DNA of 64,000 nt from BOG-938 sp048498155 (GCA_048498155.1 JBEHYN010000004.1:1-64000); one strand, 5' to 3'; shown: positions 1 to 9,175, counted from the stretch's first letter. A program made the numbers and translations. Notes: generated by a model from the sequence alone, not told the origin.

Positions 1-63
1 CGGCATCGCTCAACTCCCTTGCGCGTCAAGCAAAAGGGAATCACGAACCGCTACTTTTGCAAA

Positions 64-178
64 GCTCCCGCTTGCGGGGGAGCTGTCACGAAGTGACTGA
101 GGGGCCATAGTTCAAGCGCCGCGCCTGCCGCACGCCCCCTCCACCCTTCGGGTCCCCCTCCCCCGCAAGCGGTGGAGG
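64..178. repeat. Intergenic inverted-repeat element
   Basis: Left arm (64-83) and right arm (about 159-176) are inverted copies of a CTTGCGGGGGAG-type core, separated by a GC-rich spacer. It would fold into a long imperfect hairpin. No coding potential is evident and only one copy is seen here. It looks like one of the palindromic elements scattered through intergenic DNA of Caulobacter-type genomes. It lies downstream of the acetyltransferase gene, so it could also help end that transcript, although there is no T-run. Confidence 0.4.
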
Positions 179-210
179 ACGTAGATGTCCGCAAAGCGTG
201 AGGCGTCACC

Positions 211-753
211 CTAGTTGATCCGCTCCAGCCGCCAGACATAGGCCGCCTCGTCCACCGGGGCGCCGCCCACGCGGATGGTGCGGTGGCCCGCAGGGCGGCC
301 GCCGATGCGGTCGTAGAACGGGCGGTTGGGGTTGTCGGCCAGGACCCAGATGATCATGGCCTCGCGCCCGCGCCCGGCCAGCCAGGCGCGGCAGGCTTCC
401 ACCAGTTGGCGGCCCAGGCCCAGACGTTGAAAGCCGTTCTGGACATAGAGCTCATAGATCTCCGCGCCGCCCGCCACGCCGCCGCGCGCCGGACCCGCGC
501 TGGCGAAGGCCACCGTCTCGCCGGTCAACGGCTCCTCGGCCACGAAATGGACCGTGTCCGGGCTGGCCATCATCCGCCGCCGCTGGGCCTCATGAGCCGG
601 CCGGCGCATGCGGGCGAGGTAGTCGCTGGGCAGGATGCCGCCATAGGTCAGCCGCCAGGTATCAACGCTGATGCGGGCCATGCCCTCGATGTCGCCGAGC
701 TGGGCGACTCGTACCCGCGGCTCAGATGCCCGGGTTTCCAGGGCGAAACTCAT
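211..753 (-). CDS. GNAT-family N-acetyltransferase
   Basis: The 180-residue protein fits the GNAT fold. It has an N-terminal segment with DIEGMARISVDTWR and YGGILPSDYL, a central beta strand EIYELYVQ, and the acetyl-CoA pyrophosphate loop QRLGLGRQLV followed by a final strand with YDRIGGRP. Family members move an acetyl group from acetyl-CoA to an amine; the acceptor cannot be read from sequence. The ATG at 753 sits behind AGGATTG and is preferred over the TTG at 759. It overlaps the end of bolA, so the two are probably co-transcribed. Family assignment is firm, substrate unknown. Confidence 0.85.
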   Translation of the reverse strand: MSFALETRASEPRVRVAQLGDIEGMARISVDTWRLTYGGILPSDYLARMRRPAHEAQRRRMMASPDTVHFVAEEPLTGETVAFASAGPARGGVAGGAEIYELYVQNGFQRLGLGRQLVEACRAWLAGRGREAMIIWVLADNPNRPFYDRIGGRPAGHRTIRVGGAPVDEAAYVWRLERIN

Positions 754-755
754 GG

Positions 756-1040
756 TCAATCCTGCTCCAGCGGGGTCAGGGCCTTGACCGATAGGGCATG
801 GACCGGACCCGCCAGCTCCTGCGCCAGGGCGGCATAGATGCTGCGCTGACGTTGCACGCGCGAGACCCCCTCGAAAGCGGCGGAGACGATCACCACATTG
901 AAATGGCTCTCCCCGCCCGGGCGCGCGCCAGCATGTCCGGCGTGCTTGGCGGAATCGTCTATGACCTCAAGGCGCTGTGGCGAAAAGGCCTCGGTCAATT
1001 TATTGCGGATGGTTTCGCCGACCTGTCCCATTTGCCCCAT
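756..1040 (-). CDS. bolA: BolA family protein
   Basis: This 94-residue protein has the BolA layout: an N-terminal helix (ETIRNKLTEAFSPQRLEVIDDS), the conserved HxGHxG-like segment KHAGHAGA, a strand HFNVVIVS, and a C-terminal helix RQRSIYAALAQEL ending in HALSVKALTP. BolA proteins partner with monothiol glutaredoxins in iron-sulfur cluster handling and stress or shape control. It starts at ATG 1040 after AAGGATTG. It is the first gene of a two-gene operon with the acetyltransferase and is divergent from the J-domain gene, an arrangement familiar from alphaproteobacteria. Confidence 0.92.
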   Translation of the reverse strand: MGQMGQVGETIRNKLTEAFSPQRLEVIDDSAKHAGHAGARPGGESHFNVVIVSAAFEGVSRVQRQRSIYAALAQELAGPVHALSVKALTPLEQD

Positions 1041-1085
1041 CCGTCAATCCTTGATTGTCAAAACTTCACCCGCATACTTCGGCTC

Positions 1086-1730
1086 ATGACCGGCTCTTTT
1101 CAATACAAGCCAAAATTCTTCGACATCCGCGTCCGTCCGCCCAAGGAGGGCGAGGCGGAAGCCGAGAAGGACGTCCATGCCCTCAAGCCGGGCGAGCGGG
1201 CCTGCGATCACGTGGGCTGTCGCGCCCCGGCCTCAACTCGCGCCCCCAAGTCGCGCGAGATGATGAGCGAGCACTACTGGTTCTGCCAGCCCCACGCGGC
1301 CGAATATAACCGCAGTTGGGACTTCTTCGCCGGCATGAGCGAAGCGCAAGTGCGCGAGGAGCAGGAGAAGCGCCGGACGGGCGACCGGCCGACATGGCAG
1401 TTCAAGGCCTCGCGCTTTGCCCGGGAGGCAGCCAGCTTTTCGCAGCGCGCCGGGACCGGCAAGGGATACGCCGATCCCCATGGCGTGGCGGGCGGCAAGG
1501 GCAAGCGTCAGGCCGAGGCGCCCATACGCCACTTGGGCAAGCTGGAGCGCGTCGCCCTGGCCGACCTGGACCTGGACGAAGAGGCCGACGTCACGACGAT
1601 CCGGCGCCGTTACACCGAGCTGGTCAAGCGCTGCCACCCGGACGCCAACGGCGGCGACCGCAGCGCCGAGCACCGCCTGCAACGGGTGATCAAGGCCTAT
1701 AAGACCCTGCAGAAGGCCAAGCTGGTCTAG
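1086..1730 (+). CDS. J-domain protein with C-terminal J domain
   Basis: This 214-residue protein has its J domain at the C terminus. LGKLERVALADLDLDEEADV leads into helix II TTIRRRYTELVKRC, the HPD tripeptide in CHPDANGGD, and helix III RLQRVIKAYKTLQKA. The N-terminal half is a conserved extension with ACDHVGCRAP and HYWFCQPHAAEYN, whose Cys and His residues could bind metal. It should stimulate a DnaK-type ATPase for particular clients. The ATG at 1086 was chosen because the reading frame upstream overlaps bolA antisense. Related genes often lie between bolA and cobS in alphaproteobacteria; cobS does not follow here. Confidence 0.85.
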   Translation: MTGSFQYKPKFFDIRVRPPKEGEAEAEKDVHALKPGERACDHVGCRAPASTRAPKSREMMSEHYWFCQPHAAEYNRSWDFFAGMSEAQVREEQEKRRTGDRPTWQFKASRFAREAASFSQRAGTGKGYADPHGVAGGKGKRQAEAPIRHLGKLERVALADLDLDEEADVTTIRRRYTELVKRCHPDANGGDRSAEHRLQRVIKAYKTLQKAKLV

Positions 1731-1777
1731 GTCCAGTTTTCGCCGGCTCTCGACGGCATACGCCGGGACCAAGATTA

Positions 1778-1907
1778 TTGAACCACCAAGTTCACGAAGA
1801 ACACGACGGATCGCGCAACAGCGCGATCAATCCATTCTCGTTGCGCGATCCGGCGGCCCGCCGATAGCGCCGCGTTCTTGGTGTTCTTCGTGTGCTTCGT
1901 GGTTCAA
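1778..1907. repeat. Dispersed repeat family A, copy 1 (130 bp)
   Basis: A 130-bp element starts TTGAACCAC and ends GTGGTTCAA. Its terminal inverted repeat is about 27 bp and imperfect, containing CACGAAGAACAC. Inside is a small palindrome GATCGCGCAACAGCGCGATC. A second copy of exactly the same length lies at 46222-46351. No reading frame is evident. It separates the J-domain gene from the TonB receptor. It resembles a miniature inverted-repeat or REP-like element; no target-site duplication could be confirmed by eye. Confidence 0.75.
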
Positions 1908-1958
1908 TTTTCAATTCGCACGCTGGACGACAACCGACCCCTCGGTTATGTGGCGAGT

Positions 1959-1978
1959 CTATATCTCGCCGTATATAG
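1959..1978. promoter_or_regulatory. Dyad upstream of the TonB receptor
   Basis: CTATAT and ATATAG face each other across CTCGCCGT just before the proposed GTG start. A second overlapping dyad, GGCGAG-N7-CTCGCC, covers 1952-1969. Such AT-rich arms in GC-rich DNA suggest a promoter element or operator controlling the receptor. No regulator can be assigned from sequence. Confidence 0.35.
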
Positions 1979-1992
1979 CATTGGGGCCGGCC

Positions 1993-4353
1993 GTGACGTC
2001 ATCTCGAATCCGAAAAACTGTGAGTCGCCGCGCGCAGGTGTTGGCGATGGCCTGTTCATTCAGCGCCTTGGCGGCCGGTGAAGCCTGGGCCGCTGCTGCG
2101 CCAGTCGATGCCGTGATCGTCACCGCCCGCCTGCGGCCGGAAAACGCGCAGTCGGTGCCGGAAGGGCTGTCGGTGATCGGCCTTGCGACCCTGACCTCGA
2201 CCATGACCTACAACATCGCTCAGATCAGCCAGCTGGCCCCGAGTGTGAGCTACAATTCACCCAATCCGCGCAACACCGCCCTGACCATCCGCGGGCTGGG
2301 CTCCAGCGTCGTGGCGATCGCCCAGGCCAATGACGGGCTGGAGCCGGGCGTCGGCTTCTATGTGGATCAGGTCTATCACGGCCGTCCGGCCACGGCGGCT
2401 TTTGACCTGCTCGACGTGGAGCGCGTGGAGGTGCTGCGCGGCCCGCAAGGCACGGTGTTTGGCAAGAACACCACCGCCGGCGCCATCAACATCGTCACCA
2501 AGGCGCCCAGCTTCACCCCCGGCGCCGAGGGTGAGGTCAGTTACGGCAATTACAACTATGCCCAGGGCAAGGGCTCGATCACCGGCCCGATCTGGGGCGA
2601 CAAGGTGGCTGGCCGGCTGGCCATGGCCGGGACCTTCCGCGACGGCGTGCTGAACAATGTCACGACCCATCAATGGGATAACACCGTCAACAACGCCTCG
2701 ATCCACGGCCAGCTTCTGATCAAGCCGGTCGACAAGTTGAGCCTGAGGCTGTCGGCTGACTTCAACTCGGTGGACACTCGCTGTTGCACCCAGGTGTTCG
2801 TGCGGGTCGGCACAAACCTCAAACCCGCCGCCAATCAATATCCCGCCTTGGCCGCTGGGCTTGGCTATGCGCCGCCCAGCATCAATCCCTATGATCGACT
2901 GACCGACATCGACGCCGCGCTCAAGACGAAGACCAACGAGGGCGGGGTCTCCAACATCGGTGAATACGACCTGGGCAAGGCCACCGTCACGTCCGTCACC
3001 GCCTGGCGTTGGTGGAACTGGGACGCGGCAAATGACCGCGACTACACAAGCCTGTCGATCCAGACCCAGCAGCACATTCCCTCGCGCCAAGACCAGTACA
3101 GCCAGGAACTGCGATTGGCCTCCAACGGGCGCCAGACGCTGGAATACGTCGCGGGTCTTTACTGGTTCCGGCAGGTGATCACCGGGACCCCGATCACCCA
3201 GTACGGCCCCGTGGCCAGCTACTGGCTGCTTGGTCCGACCTCAGGCAATCCCTCAAGCCTGCTCGATGGCTATACCACCTCGGGCCATACCCGTTTCGAC
3301 AGCTCCAGCTACGCCGCCTTTGGCGAGGTCACCTGGCGGGTCACCGACAAATTCAATCTGACCGGTGGTCTTCGCTACACCATCGAACGCAAAAGCGGCA
3401 GCTACGCCACAGTGGTTTTCGGCGGAGGGACGCCGGCCAATTCGACCCAGACCAGCGCAAAGTTGTCGATCCTGCGACCGCAGTCCTATGTGGCCGGCGT
3501 CGACGATCACGATCTGTCCGGCCGGTTGACGGCGTCCTACAATCTGACCGAGTCGGTGATGGCCTACGTCAGCTATGCCCGAACGGGAAAATCCGGCGGC
3601 ATCAACATGTCCGGCCTGCCGCTGAACGCCCTGAACCTGCCGGCCCTGAACACCGCCGCGATCAAGCCCGAGAGGAACACCACCTACGAGGTCGGCGTGA
3701 AAACCCAATGGCTGGACAAGCGCCTGACGGTCAACCTCGACTACTTCAACACGACCATCCGCGACTTTCAGACCAACATCGTGGACTCCGCGCCCGGCGC
3801 CCTTCGGGGCTACATCGCCAATATCGATCTGGTTCGCGACCAGGGGGTGGAGCTGGATTCCAGCTACCAGATCAACGCCAACCTGACGGCCCATGTGTCC
3901 GGCGCTTGGACCGACGGCCAATACGCATCCTACAAGGACGGGCCCTGTCCGCTGGAGCGGATCGGCGCCAGCACCACGGTGTGCGATTTGAGCGGGCGAC
4001 CATTGTCAGGCTTGCCCAAGTGGGCTTGGTCGGCGGGCGGTGAATATCGCCAAGACGCCGTCTTGGTGAACCTCCCCGGCGAGGCCTATCTGCACGGCGA
4101 ACTGAACTACCGTGGCAGCACCTACGGCGATCCGACCGATTCCCAATACACCCTGCTGGCCGGCTACGCCCTGGTCAACGCCAGCCTTGGCTTCCGCGCC
4201 AACGGCCAGTGGGAAGCCTCGATCTGGGCGCGCAATCTGCTCGGGCAAAACTACCTGCAGAACGTCACGGTCCAGGCGGGCAATTCGGGACTAGTCGTGG
4301 GCACGCCGGGCGATCCGCGCACGTTCGGCATCACCTTGCGCGCGCGGTACTGA
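1993..4353 (+). CDS. TonB-dependent outer-membrane receptor
   Basis: This large outer-membrane beta-barrel receptor imports a substrate with energy from TonB-ExbBD. A signal peptide (SRIRKTVSRRAQVLA, then AALAAGEAWA-like) precedes the plug domain, which contains DAVIVTARLR, TIRGLGSS and the typical plug end RVEVLRGPQGTVFGKNTTAG. Barrel strands follow, with NLTGGLRYTIERK, LTASYNLTESVMAYVSYA, YEVGVKT and a terminal strand FGITLRARY ending in an aromatic residue. GTG at 1993 gives a sensible signal peptide; GTG-type starts further upstream would put the dyad inside the gene. Ligand unknown: it resembles the many receptors of Caulobacterales and sphingomonads. No partner transporter lies beside it. 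Confidence 0.88.
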   Translation: MTSSRIRKTVSRRAQVLAMACSFSALAAGEAWAAAAPVDAVIVTARLRPENAQSVPEGLSVIGLATLTSTMTYNIAQISQLAPSVSYNSPNPRNTALTIRGLGSSVVAIAQANDGLEPGVGFYVDQVYHGRPATAAFDLLDVERVEVLRGPQGTVFGKNTTAGAINIVTKAPSFTPGAEGEVSYGNYNYAQGKGSITGPIWGDKVAGRLAMAGTFRDGVLNNVTTHQWDNTVNNASIHGQLLIKPVDKLSLRLSADFNSVDTRCCTQVFVRVGTNLKPAANQYPALAAGLGYAPPSINPYDRLTDIDAALKTKTNEGGVSNIGEYDLGKATVTSVTAWRWWNWDAANDRDYTSLSIQTQQHIPSRQDQYSQELRLASNGRQTLEYVAGLYWFRQVITGTPITQYGPVASYWLLGPTSGNPSSLLDGYTTSGHTRFDSSSYAAFGEVTWRVTDKFNLTGGLRYTIERKSGSYATVVFGGGTPANSTQTSAKLSILRPQSYVAGVDDHDLSGRLTASYNLTESVMAYVSYARTGKSGGINMSGLPLNALNLPALNTAAIKPERNTTYEVGVKTQWLDKRLTVNLDYFNTTIRDFQTNIVDSAPGALRGYIANIDLVRDQGVELDSSYQINANLTAHVSGAWTDGQYASYKDGPCPLERIGASTTVCDLSGRPLSGLPKWAWSAGGEYRQDAVLVNLPGEAYLHGELNYRGSTYGDPTDSQYTLLAGYALVNASLGFRANGQWEASIWARNLLGQNYLQNVTVQAGNSGLVVGTPGDPRTFGITLRARY

Positions 4354-4368
4354 CCCAGGGCGCCAGGC

Positions 4369-5994
4369 CTACTTCGCCTTGCTCTTACCCTTCGCCTTGC
4401 CTTTACCCTTGGCCGGCGCGTCGTCGTCCGAGGCGATCTTGACGGCCACGGCGGCCTGATGGCGGTCGTGGTAGACAAACAAAAGCACATTGGCCCGGCC
4501 GGCCTTCTGCGCTGCATCGACCTCTTGCGCCACCTCGGCGCCGCTCAGCACGATCCGGCCATTGACGCGCAGGACCACGTCGCCGGGCTTCAGCCCCTTG
4601 CCTGCAGCGTCCGATGAAGCGTCGACGGCCATCACCAGGGCGCCGCGGATGTCGGCGGGGATGCCCAGCTTGCGGCGCGCGTCGCCGTCCAAGGGCGCCA
4701 AGGTAATCCCCAGGGCGGCCGGAAGATCCGCCGAGCCTGAGTCCCCCGAGCCGTCATCCGGCATCAGGCTACCCTGGGCCTTGGCCAGTTCCGCTTCGGA
4801 GGGCCGCAGCCCCGAGCGCACGTCGACGGTCACCGTTTCGGCGCCGCGCAGAACGGACAGGCTAAGGACGTCGCCGGTGTGGGACGCCGCCACATGGCGG
4901 GTCAGATCCGTCGCGCCGCGCACCGCGACGCCGTTGACCGACAGCACCACGTCGCCCGGCTGTAACCCGCCCTTGGAGGCGGGACCGCCGGGGACCAGCT
5001 CATCGATGATAGCGCCCTTCATGTCCGGCTTGCCCAGGCTTTCGGCGATCTCGGGGGTAATGTCCTGAATGGTTGCGCCCAGATAGCCTCGCGTGACCTT
5101 CGAGCCCGTCATCAGCTGCTTGGTGACGGCGTCGGCCACCTCGGCGGGAATGGCGAAGCCGATGCCGACCGATCCGCCCGAAGGCGAGAAGATGGCGGTG
5201 TTGATGCCGATCACCCGGCCATAGACGTCGAAGGTCGGGCCGCCCGAATTGCCGCGGTTGATGGGCGCATCAATCTGAATGTAGTCGACGAACTTCTCAC
5301 CGATGTCGCGGCCATAGGCTGAAATGATCCCGGCCGTGGCCGTGCCGCCCAGGCCGAAGGGGTTGCCCACCGCGATGACCCAATCACCCACTCGCGGGCG
5401 AGCGGAGTTCTCGAAGTTGACGTAGGGAAAGTTCTTGCCCTCGACCTTGATCACCGCCAGGTCAGTCCCCTCGTCGCGGCCGATTACCTTGGCGGGCAGC
5501 TCGCGCTGGTCCTTCCCGGGCAGGACCACCTTGATGTCCTTGGCGTTTTCGACCACGTGATTGTTGGTGACGATGTAGCCGTCGGCCGAGATGAAGAAGC
5601 CTGAACCGGAGGCCTGGGCCTGGGTGCTGTTGGGATCGTCGCCAGCGCCGGGGTCGCCCTGGTCGTCCTGATCCTCGTCCTCGCCTTTCGGCTTGGCCTT
5701 ACCGCGAGGCGGTTGCGCATCTAGGCCCGGAAGGCCCAGAATGCGGCGGTCCACGATAGCAGTGACGTTGATCGACACCACCGCCGGCGAGACGCGATCG
5801 AAGATATCGGCGAAGGACAGCGGCGCGCCGGGAGGCGGCGCGAACACCAAGGCGCCTGAGCTCTCGGTAACCTTCTCCGGCGCGGGCTCGGCGTGGGCGA
5901 CCGGGGGATGCAGCCCGGCGCCGGCGAACACCGCAACGGCCATACCGACGCCGAAAACGGCGCCCAGGATCAATCTGGTCTTGGCAGGGGCCAT
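4369..5994 (-). CDS. degP: DegP/HtrA-family periplasmic serine protease (Do)
   Basis: This envelope protease/chaperone of 541 residues has a signal peptide at residues 1-35 (ending PVAHA), a trypsin-like domain, then two PDZ domains. The catalytic triad is visible as His146 in TNNHVV, Asp178 in GTDLAVIKV and Ser250 in RGNSGGPTF. PDZ1 begins near TRGYLGATIQDI and PDZ2 near ALGITLAPLDGD. A charged linker (KPKGEDEDQDDQGD) lies in the LA loop region and the C terminus is a lysine-rich tail (KGKGKAKGKSKAK). Start ATG 5994 has AAGGA upstream. It follows ccmH, echoing the cyc-degP arrangement of rhizobia. Confidence 0.93.
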   Translation of the reverse strand: MAPAKTRLILGAVFGVGMAVAVFAGAGLHPPVAHAEPAPEKVTESSGALVFAPPPGAPLSFADIFDRVSPAVVSINVTAIVDRRILGLPGLDAQPPRGKAKPKGEDEDQDDQGDPGAGDDPNSTQAQASGSGFFISADGYIVTNNHVVENAKDIKVVLPGKDQRELPAKVIGRDEGTDLAVIKVEGKNFPYVNFENSARPRVGDWVIAVGNPFGLGGTATAGIISAYGRDIGEKFVDYIQIDAPINRGNSGGPTFDVYGRVIGINTAIFSPSGGSVGIGFAIPAEVADAVTKQLMTGSKVTRGYLGATIQDITPEIAESLGKPDMKGAIIDELVPGGPASKGGLQPGDVVLSVNGVAVRGATDLTRHVAASHTGDVLSLSVLRGAETVTVDVRSGLRPSEAELAKAQGSLMPDDGSGDSGSADLPAALGITLAPLDGDARRKLGIPADIRGALVMAVDASSDAAGKGLKPGDVVLRVNGRIVLSGAEVAQEVDAAQKAGRANVLLFVYHDRHQAAVAVKIASDDDAPAKGKGKAKGKSKAK

Positions 5995-6110
5995 GCAACG
6001 CATTCCTTGTCTCAGGTTCAACCGTCCTGAACGTCAGTGCTCAAACTAGAAGTCCGGGGGACGACACGCCAACGCTTTCGCTCAGCAGCACCACAAATCC
6101 CCACAGTCGC

Positions 6111-6581
6111 CTATGGGTCTGCGCCATCGGACGCATGAAGCCGGCCCAGCGCCCGTTTTTCCTCGGGCGTTAGGGCGGGCTCCTCAGGTCGAGGCGCGCG
6201 CGTGCGGGTCCATACATAGGCACCGCCGGCCAGCACCAGGACCAGGGGCGTCAGCCACAGGGCTGCGTTGCCGGGGTTCAAAGGCGGCTTGAGCAGGATA
6301 AACTGGCCGTATCGTTGGACCAGAAAGGCGCGGACCTGATTGTCGCTGCGGCCCTCGCCGATCTGGGTGCGGACGATGCGACGCAGATCCTGGGCCAGAT
6401 CGGCCTCGGAATCGTCGATGGACTCGTTCTGACAGACCACGCAGCGCAGTTGTTGGAACAGGCTGCGGGCGCGTGCCTCCTGGCCGGGGTCCTTCAGGCT
6501 GTCGGACGGATCGTCAGCCGCGCCCATCAGCATCACTGCGGCGGCCATCACGCCCAACACGCCCGTCAGGCCGCGCCTCAT
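6111..6581 (-). CDS. ccmH: Cytochrome c maturation protein CcmH (CycL)
   Basis: This membrane-anchored thiol protein reduces apocytochrome c so that heme can be attached. A signal peptide at the N terminus is followed by the redox motif CVVCQ (Cys47, Cys50) and the conserved region QDLRRIVRTQIGEGRSDNQV. A transmembrane segment spans about residues 107-124, with a cytoplasmic tail after it. At 156 residues it is the short CcmH form without a fused TPR/CcmI part. Its ATG overlaps the ccmF stop (ATGA), so translation is coupled. Confidence 0.93.
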   Translation of the reverse strand: MRRGLTGVLGVMAAAVMLMGAADDPSDSLKDPGQEARARSLFQQLRCVVCQNESIDDSEADLAQDLRRIVRTQIGEGRSDNQVRAFLVQRYGQFILLKPPLNPGNAALWLTPLVLVLAGGAYVWTRTRAPRPEEPALTPEEKRALGRLHASDGADP

Positions 6582-8584
6582 TCTGCGGGCTCCGCCGCCT
6601 TGGCCGTTTTGCTCTTGGCCTGTTGCGGCAAAGAGAAGCGAAGGCGCCGATCAGACAACGAAATTAGCCCGCCCAAGGCCATAAGGAAGGGACCGATAAA
6701 AATGAAGCGCGCCCAAGGGTACCAATAGGCGCGGATGACCCAGGCGTGGGTGACCTCCGGGTTCTGCTGGCCGTCGTCCAGACCGACGTAAAGGTCGTTA
6801 GGGCCGCGCACGCAGATGGATTTGCGCGAGGTGGTCTGCCCGGCGGCGGCTGGATAGATGCGTCGCTCGGGCTGCAAGGTGCAGACGGGACGGCCATCCT
6901 TGAACGCGCTGATCACCGCATGTTCCGCAGAGTAGCCTTGGCCGTCGATCGGCGTCACCGAATCCAGCCTCAGACTATAGGCCCCGATCCGCATCGACTG
7001 GCCGGGGCTAAGGGTCTGAGCGTTTTCCAGCTTCCAGCTCGATTCGAAACAGGCGCCCAGAACGAACACGCCCAGACCGGCATGGGCCAGGGTTGTGCCC
7101 CAGGCGCCGCGCGGTAAACCGCCTAGTCGACGCAAGGAGTCCAGCGGCCGCATCTTGCCCAAGCGGCTGCGTTCGGCCAGCTCGGCCAGAGCCCCGAAGA
7201 TCAGCCAGAAGCCGAGGGCTAGGCCCGCGCTCGATAGGGCCTGACGCGGCTGCATCACCGCCAGGATGGCCAGGGCGCAGGCCACCGCCAAGGCTGCGGG
7301 GATGCGCAACCGCAGCGCCGCGGCGCGCAAATCGCCGCGCTTCCAGGCCAGCAAGGGCCCGAACGGGACGATGATCAAGGTGATGACCATCAGGGGATTG
7401 AAGGTCAGGGCGAAGAAGGGCGGGCCCACGGAAACGGGATTGTTGGACGCCAAGGCCTGACGGATGAGCGGATAAAGCGTGCCCATCAGTACGGTGGCGC
7501 AGGCGGTGGACAGGAACAGGTTGTTGAGCACCAAGGCGCCCTCACGGCTAACCGGCGAGAACAGACCGCCGCCCGACAGCTTCGATGCGCGCCAGGCGAA
7601 CAGGGCGAAAGCCGAGCCGACCGCCGCCGCCACGATGGCCAGCAAGATGGTCCCGCGCGTTGGGTCCACCGCGAAGGCGTGAACCGAGGTGAGAACCCCC
7701 GAGCGAACCAGGAAGGTCCCGAGCATGGACAGGGTGAAGGCAATCAAGGCGAGAAACACCGTCCAGCCCACCAAGGCGCCGCGTTTCTCAGTGACGATGG
7801 CCGAATGTAGCAGCGCGGCCCCGGCGAGCCAGGGCATGAAGCTGGCGTTTTCCACCGGGTCCCAAAACCACCAGCCGCCCCAGCCTTGGGTGTAATAGGA
7901 CCAGAACGAGCCCAGGGTGATGCCGACAGTCAGAAAGCTCCAAGCGGTCAGGGCCCAAGGCCGCACCCAACGCGCCCAGGCCGCATCGACGCGCCCCTCG
8001 ATCAAGGCGGCCACAGCCAGGGAAAACACCACGGAAAAACCGACATAACCGCAGTACAGGAACGGCGGATGGATGGCGAAGGTGGGATCCTGCAGGATCG
8101 GGTTGAGCGGATTGCCTTCCACCGGAGGGGTGACCAGACGGGCGAAGGGACTGGAGGCGAACACCGTGTAGCCGATGAACACCACGCCCAGCAGACCCTG
8201 GACCATCACTGTCAGCGCCTTGAGCGGGCGAGGCAGATTGTCGCCGAACAACACGATCAGGGCGCCGAAGCCGGTCAGCACCAGGTTCCACAAAAGCACG
8301 GAGCCTTCGTGGCTGCCCCACACGCCGGTCACCTTGTAGAACATCGGCTCGGTGGTGGTGGAATTATTGGCCACGTTGGCCACCGAGAAGTCCGACCGGA
8401 CGAAGGCGTCCATCAGGGCCAGGAACGCCACGAGCACCCCGATAAAGGCGCCTAGGGCGGCGCCTTCCCCCGCGCCCTGGAGGGCGGGCGAAGCGCGAAG
8501 GCGGCCGGCGGCGGACAGGCCGGCCTGTCCGACGGACAGGGCCAGGGCCAGCATCAGGGCGAAGGCGCCCAGCTCGGCGATCAT
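6578..8584 (-). CDS. ccmF: Cytochrome c-type biogenesis protein CcmF (CycK)
   Basis: CcmF is the membrane core of the system I heme lyase, joining heme from CcmE to apocytochrome c with CcmH and usually CcmI. The protein has many transmembrane helices and the tryptophan-rich WWD signature GWGGWWFWDPVENASFMPWL. The C-terminal periplasmic region holds QTTSRKSICVRGPNDLYV and final hydrophobic segments. The ATG at 8584 overlaps the ccmE stop and gives about 668 residues, normal for the family. The frame is open to 8623, but that part lies inside ccmE. Confidence 0.95.
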   Translation of the reverse strand: MIAELGAFALMLALALSVGQAGLSAAGRLRASPALQGAGEGAALGAFIGVLVAFLALMDAFVRSDFSVANVANNSTTTEPMFYKVTGVWGSHEGSVLLWNLVLTGFGALIVLFGDNLPRPLKALTVMVQGLLGVVFIGYTVFASSPFARLVTPPVEGNPLNPILQDPTFAIHPPFLYCGYVGFSVVFSLAVAALIEGRVDAAWARWVRPWALTAWSFLTVGITLGSFWSYYTQGWGGWWFWDPVENASFMPWLAGAALLHSAIVTEKRGALVGWTVFLALIAFTLSMLGTFLVRSGVLTSVHAFAVDPTRGTILLAIVAAAVGSAFALFAWRASKLSGGGLFSPVSREGALVLNNLFLSTACATVLMGTLYPLIRQALASNNPVSVGPPFFALTFNPLMVITLIIVPFGPLLAWKRGDLRAAALRLRIPAALAVACALAILAVMQPRQALSSAGLALGFWLIFGALAELAERSRLGKMRPLDSLRRLGGLPRGAWGTTLAHAGLGVFVLGACFESSWKLENAQTLSPGQSMRIGAYSLRLDSVTPIDGQGYSAEHAVISAFKDGRPVCTLQPERRIYPAAAGQTTSRKSICVRGPNDLYVGLDDGQQNPEVTHAWVIRAYWYPWARFIFIGPFLMALGGLISLSDRRLRFSLPQQAKSKTAKAAEPAE

Positions 8585-9060
8585 GCGCCGGTCGCCTTGG
8601 GCGCAGGGGCGACCTCGCGCCATTGACCGGCTTTCTTCAGGGCGTCGACTACTTCCTTAGGCATGTACTTCTCATCATGTTTGGCCAGGATTTCGCGCGC
8701 CTGGAATACCCCTACGTCGTCGAACGCGCCCTGGGCCACAACCCCCTGGCCCTCGCGGAACAGGTCGGGCAATTGGCCATGGTAGCGGATGGGGACCGTC
8801 TGGGCGTTATCGGTGATGCCAAAGCGGACTTCGCCGTTGGCCCCCTTGGCCACACTGCCGGGCTGGACCAGGCCGCCCAGGCGAACCAGCTTGCCGGCCG
8901 GGACATGCTCGGCGCGAGCCTGGCTCGGCCCGTAGAAGAACACGACCGCGTCGCGCATGGCGTAAAGGGTCAAGCCGACCGCCAAGGCCAGGATCGGCGC
9001 AGCAATCGCCACCACGAACAGGCGACGGCGGGCTTTCCTCGATTTTGGCAGCAGCGGCAT
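8581..9060 (-). CDS. ccmE: Heme chaperone CcmE (CycJ)
   Basis: This periplasmic heme chaperone is anchored by an N-terminal membrane segment (about residues 14-34) after a basic stretch KSRKARRR. The OB-fold domain contains RLGGLVQPGSV and VPIRYHGQLPDLFREGQGVVAQG. The covalent heme-binding histidine is His128 in the motif HDEKY, followed by MP. Length of 159 residues is typical. It is the first recognisable ccm gene of the run; ccmI (cycH), which commonly precedes it in alphaproteobacteria, is not upstream here. Confidence 0.95.
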   Translation of the reverse strand: MPLLPKSRKARRRLFVVAIAAPILALAVGLTLYAMRDAVVFFYGPSQARAEHVPAGKLVRLGGLVQPGSVAKGANGEVRFGITDNAQTVPIRYHGQLPDLFREGQGVVAQGAFDDVGVFQAREILAKHDEKYMPKEVVDALKKAGQWREVAPAPKATGA

Positions 9061-9175
9061 TCAGACTTACGACCCAACCACTTGGATCATCAGCAAATAG
9101 GCGCGAACGGGACGTCTAGCCAGAGGCTTTGCACGCCCACGCGCCCTTTGTTGGCGCAACCAGCGAATTTCGCAG

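Noticed and set aside
1778..1907. CRISPR-like array or attachment site at the repeated elements
   Set aside because: Only single copies occur at each place, with no regular spacers and no integrase or cas genes nearby.
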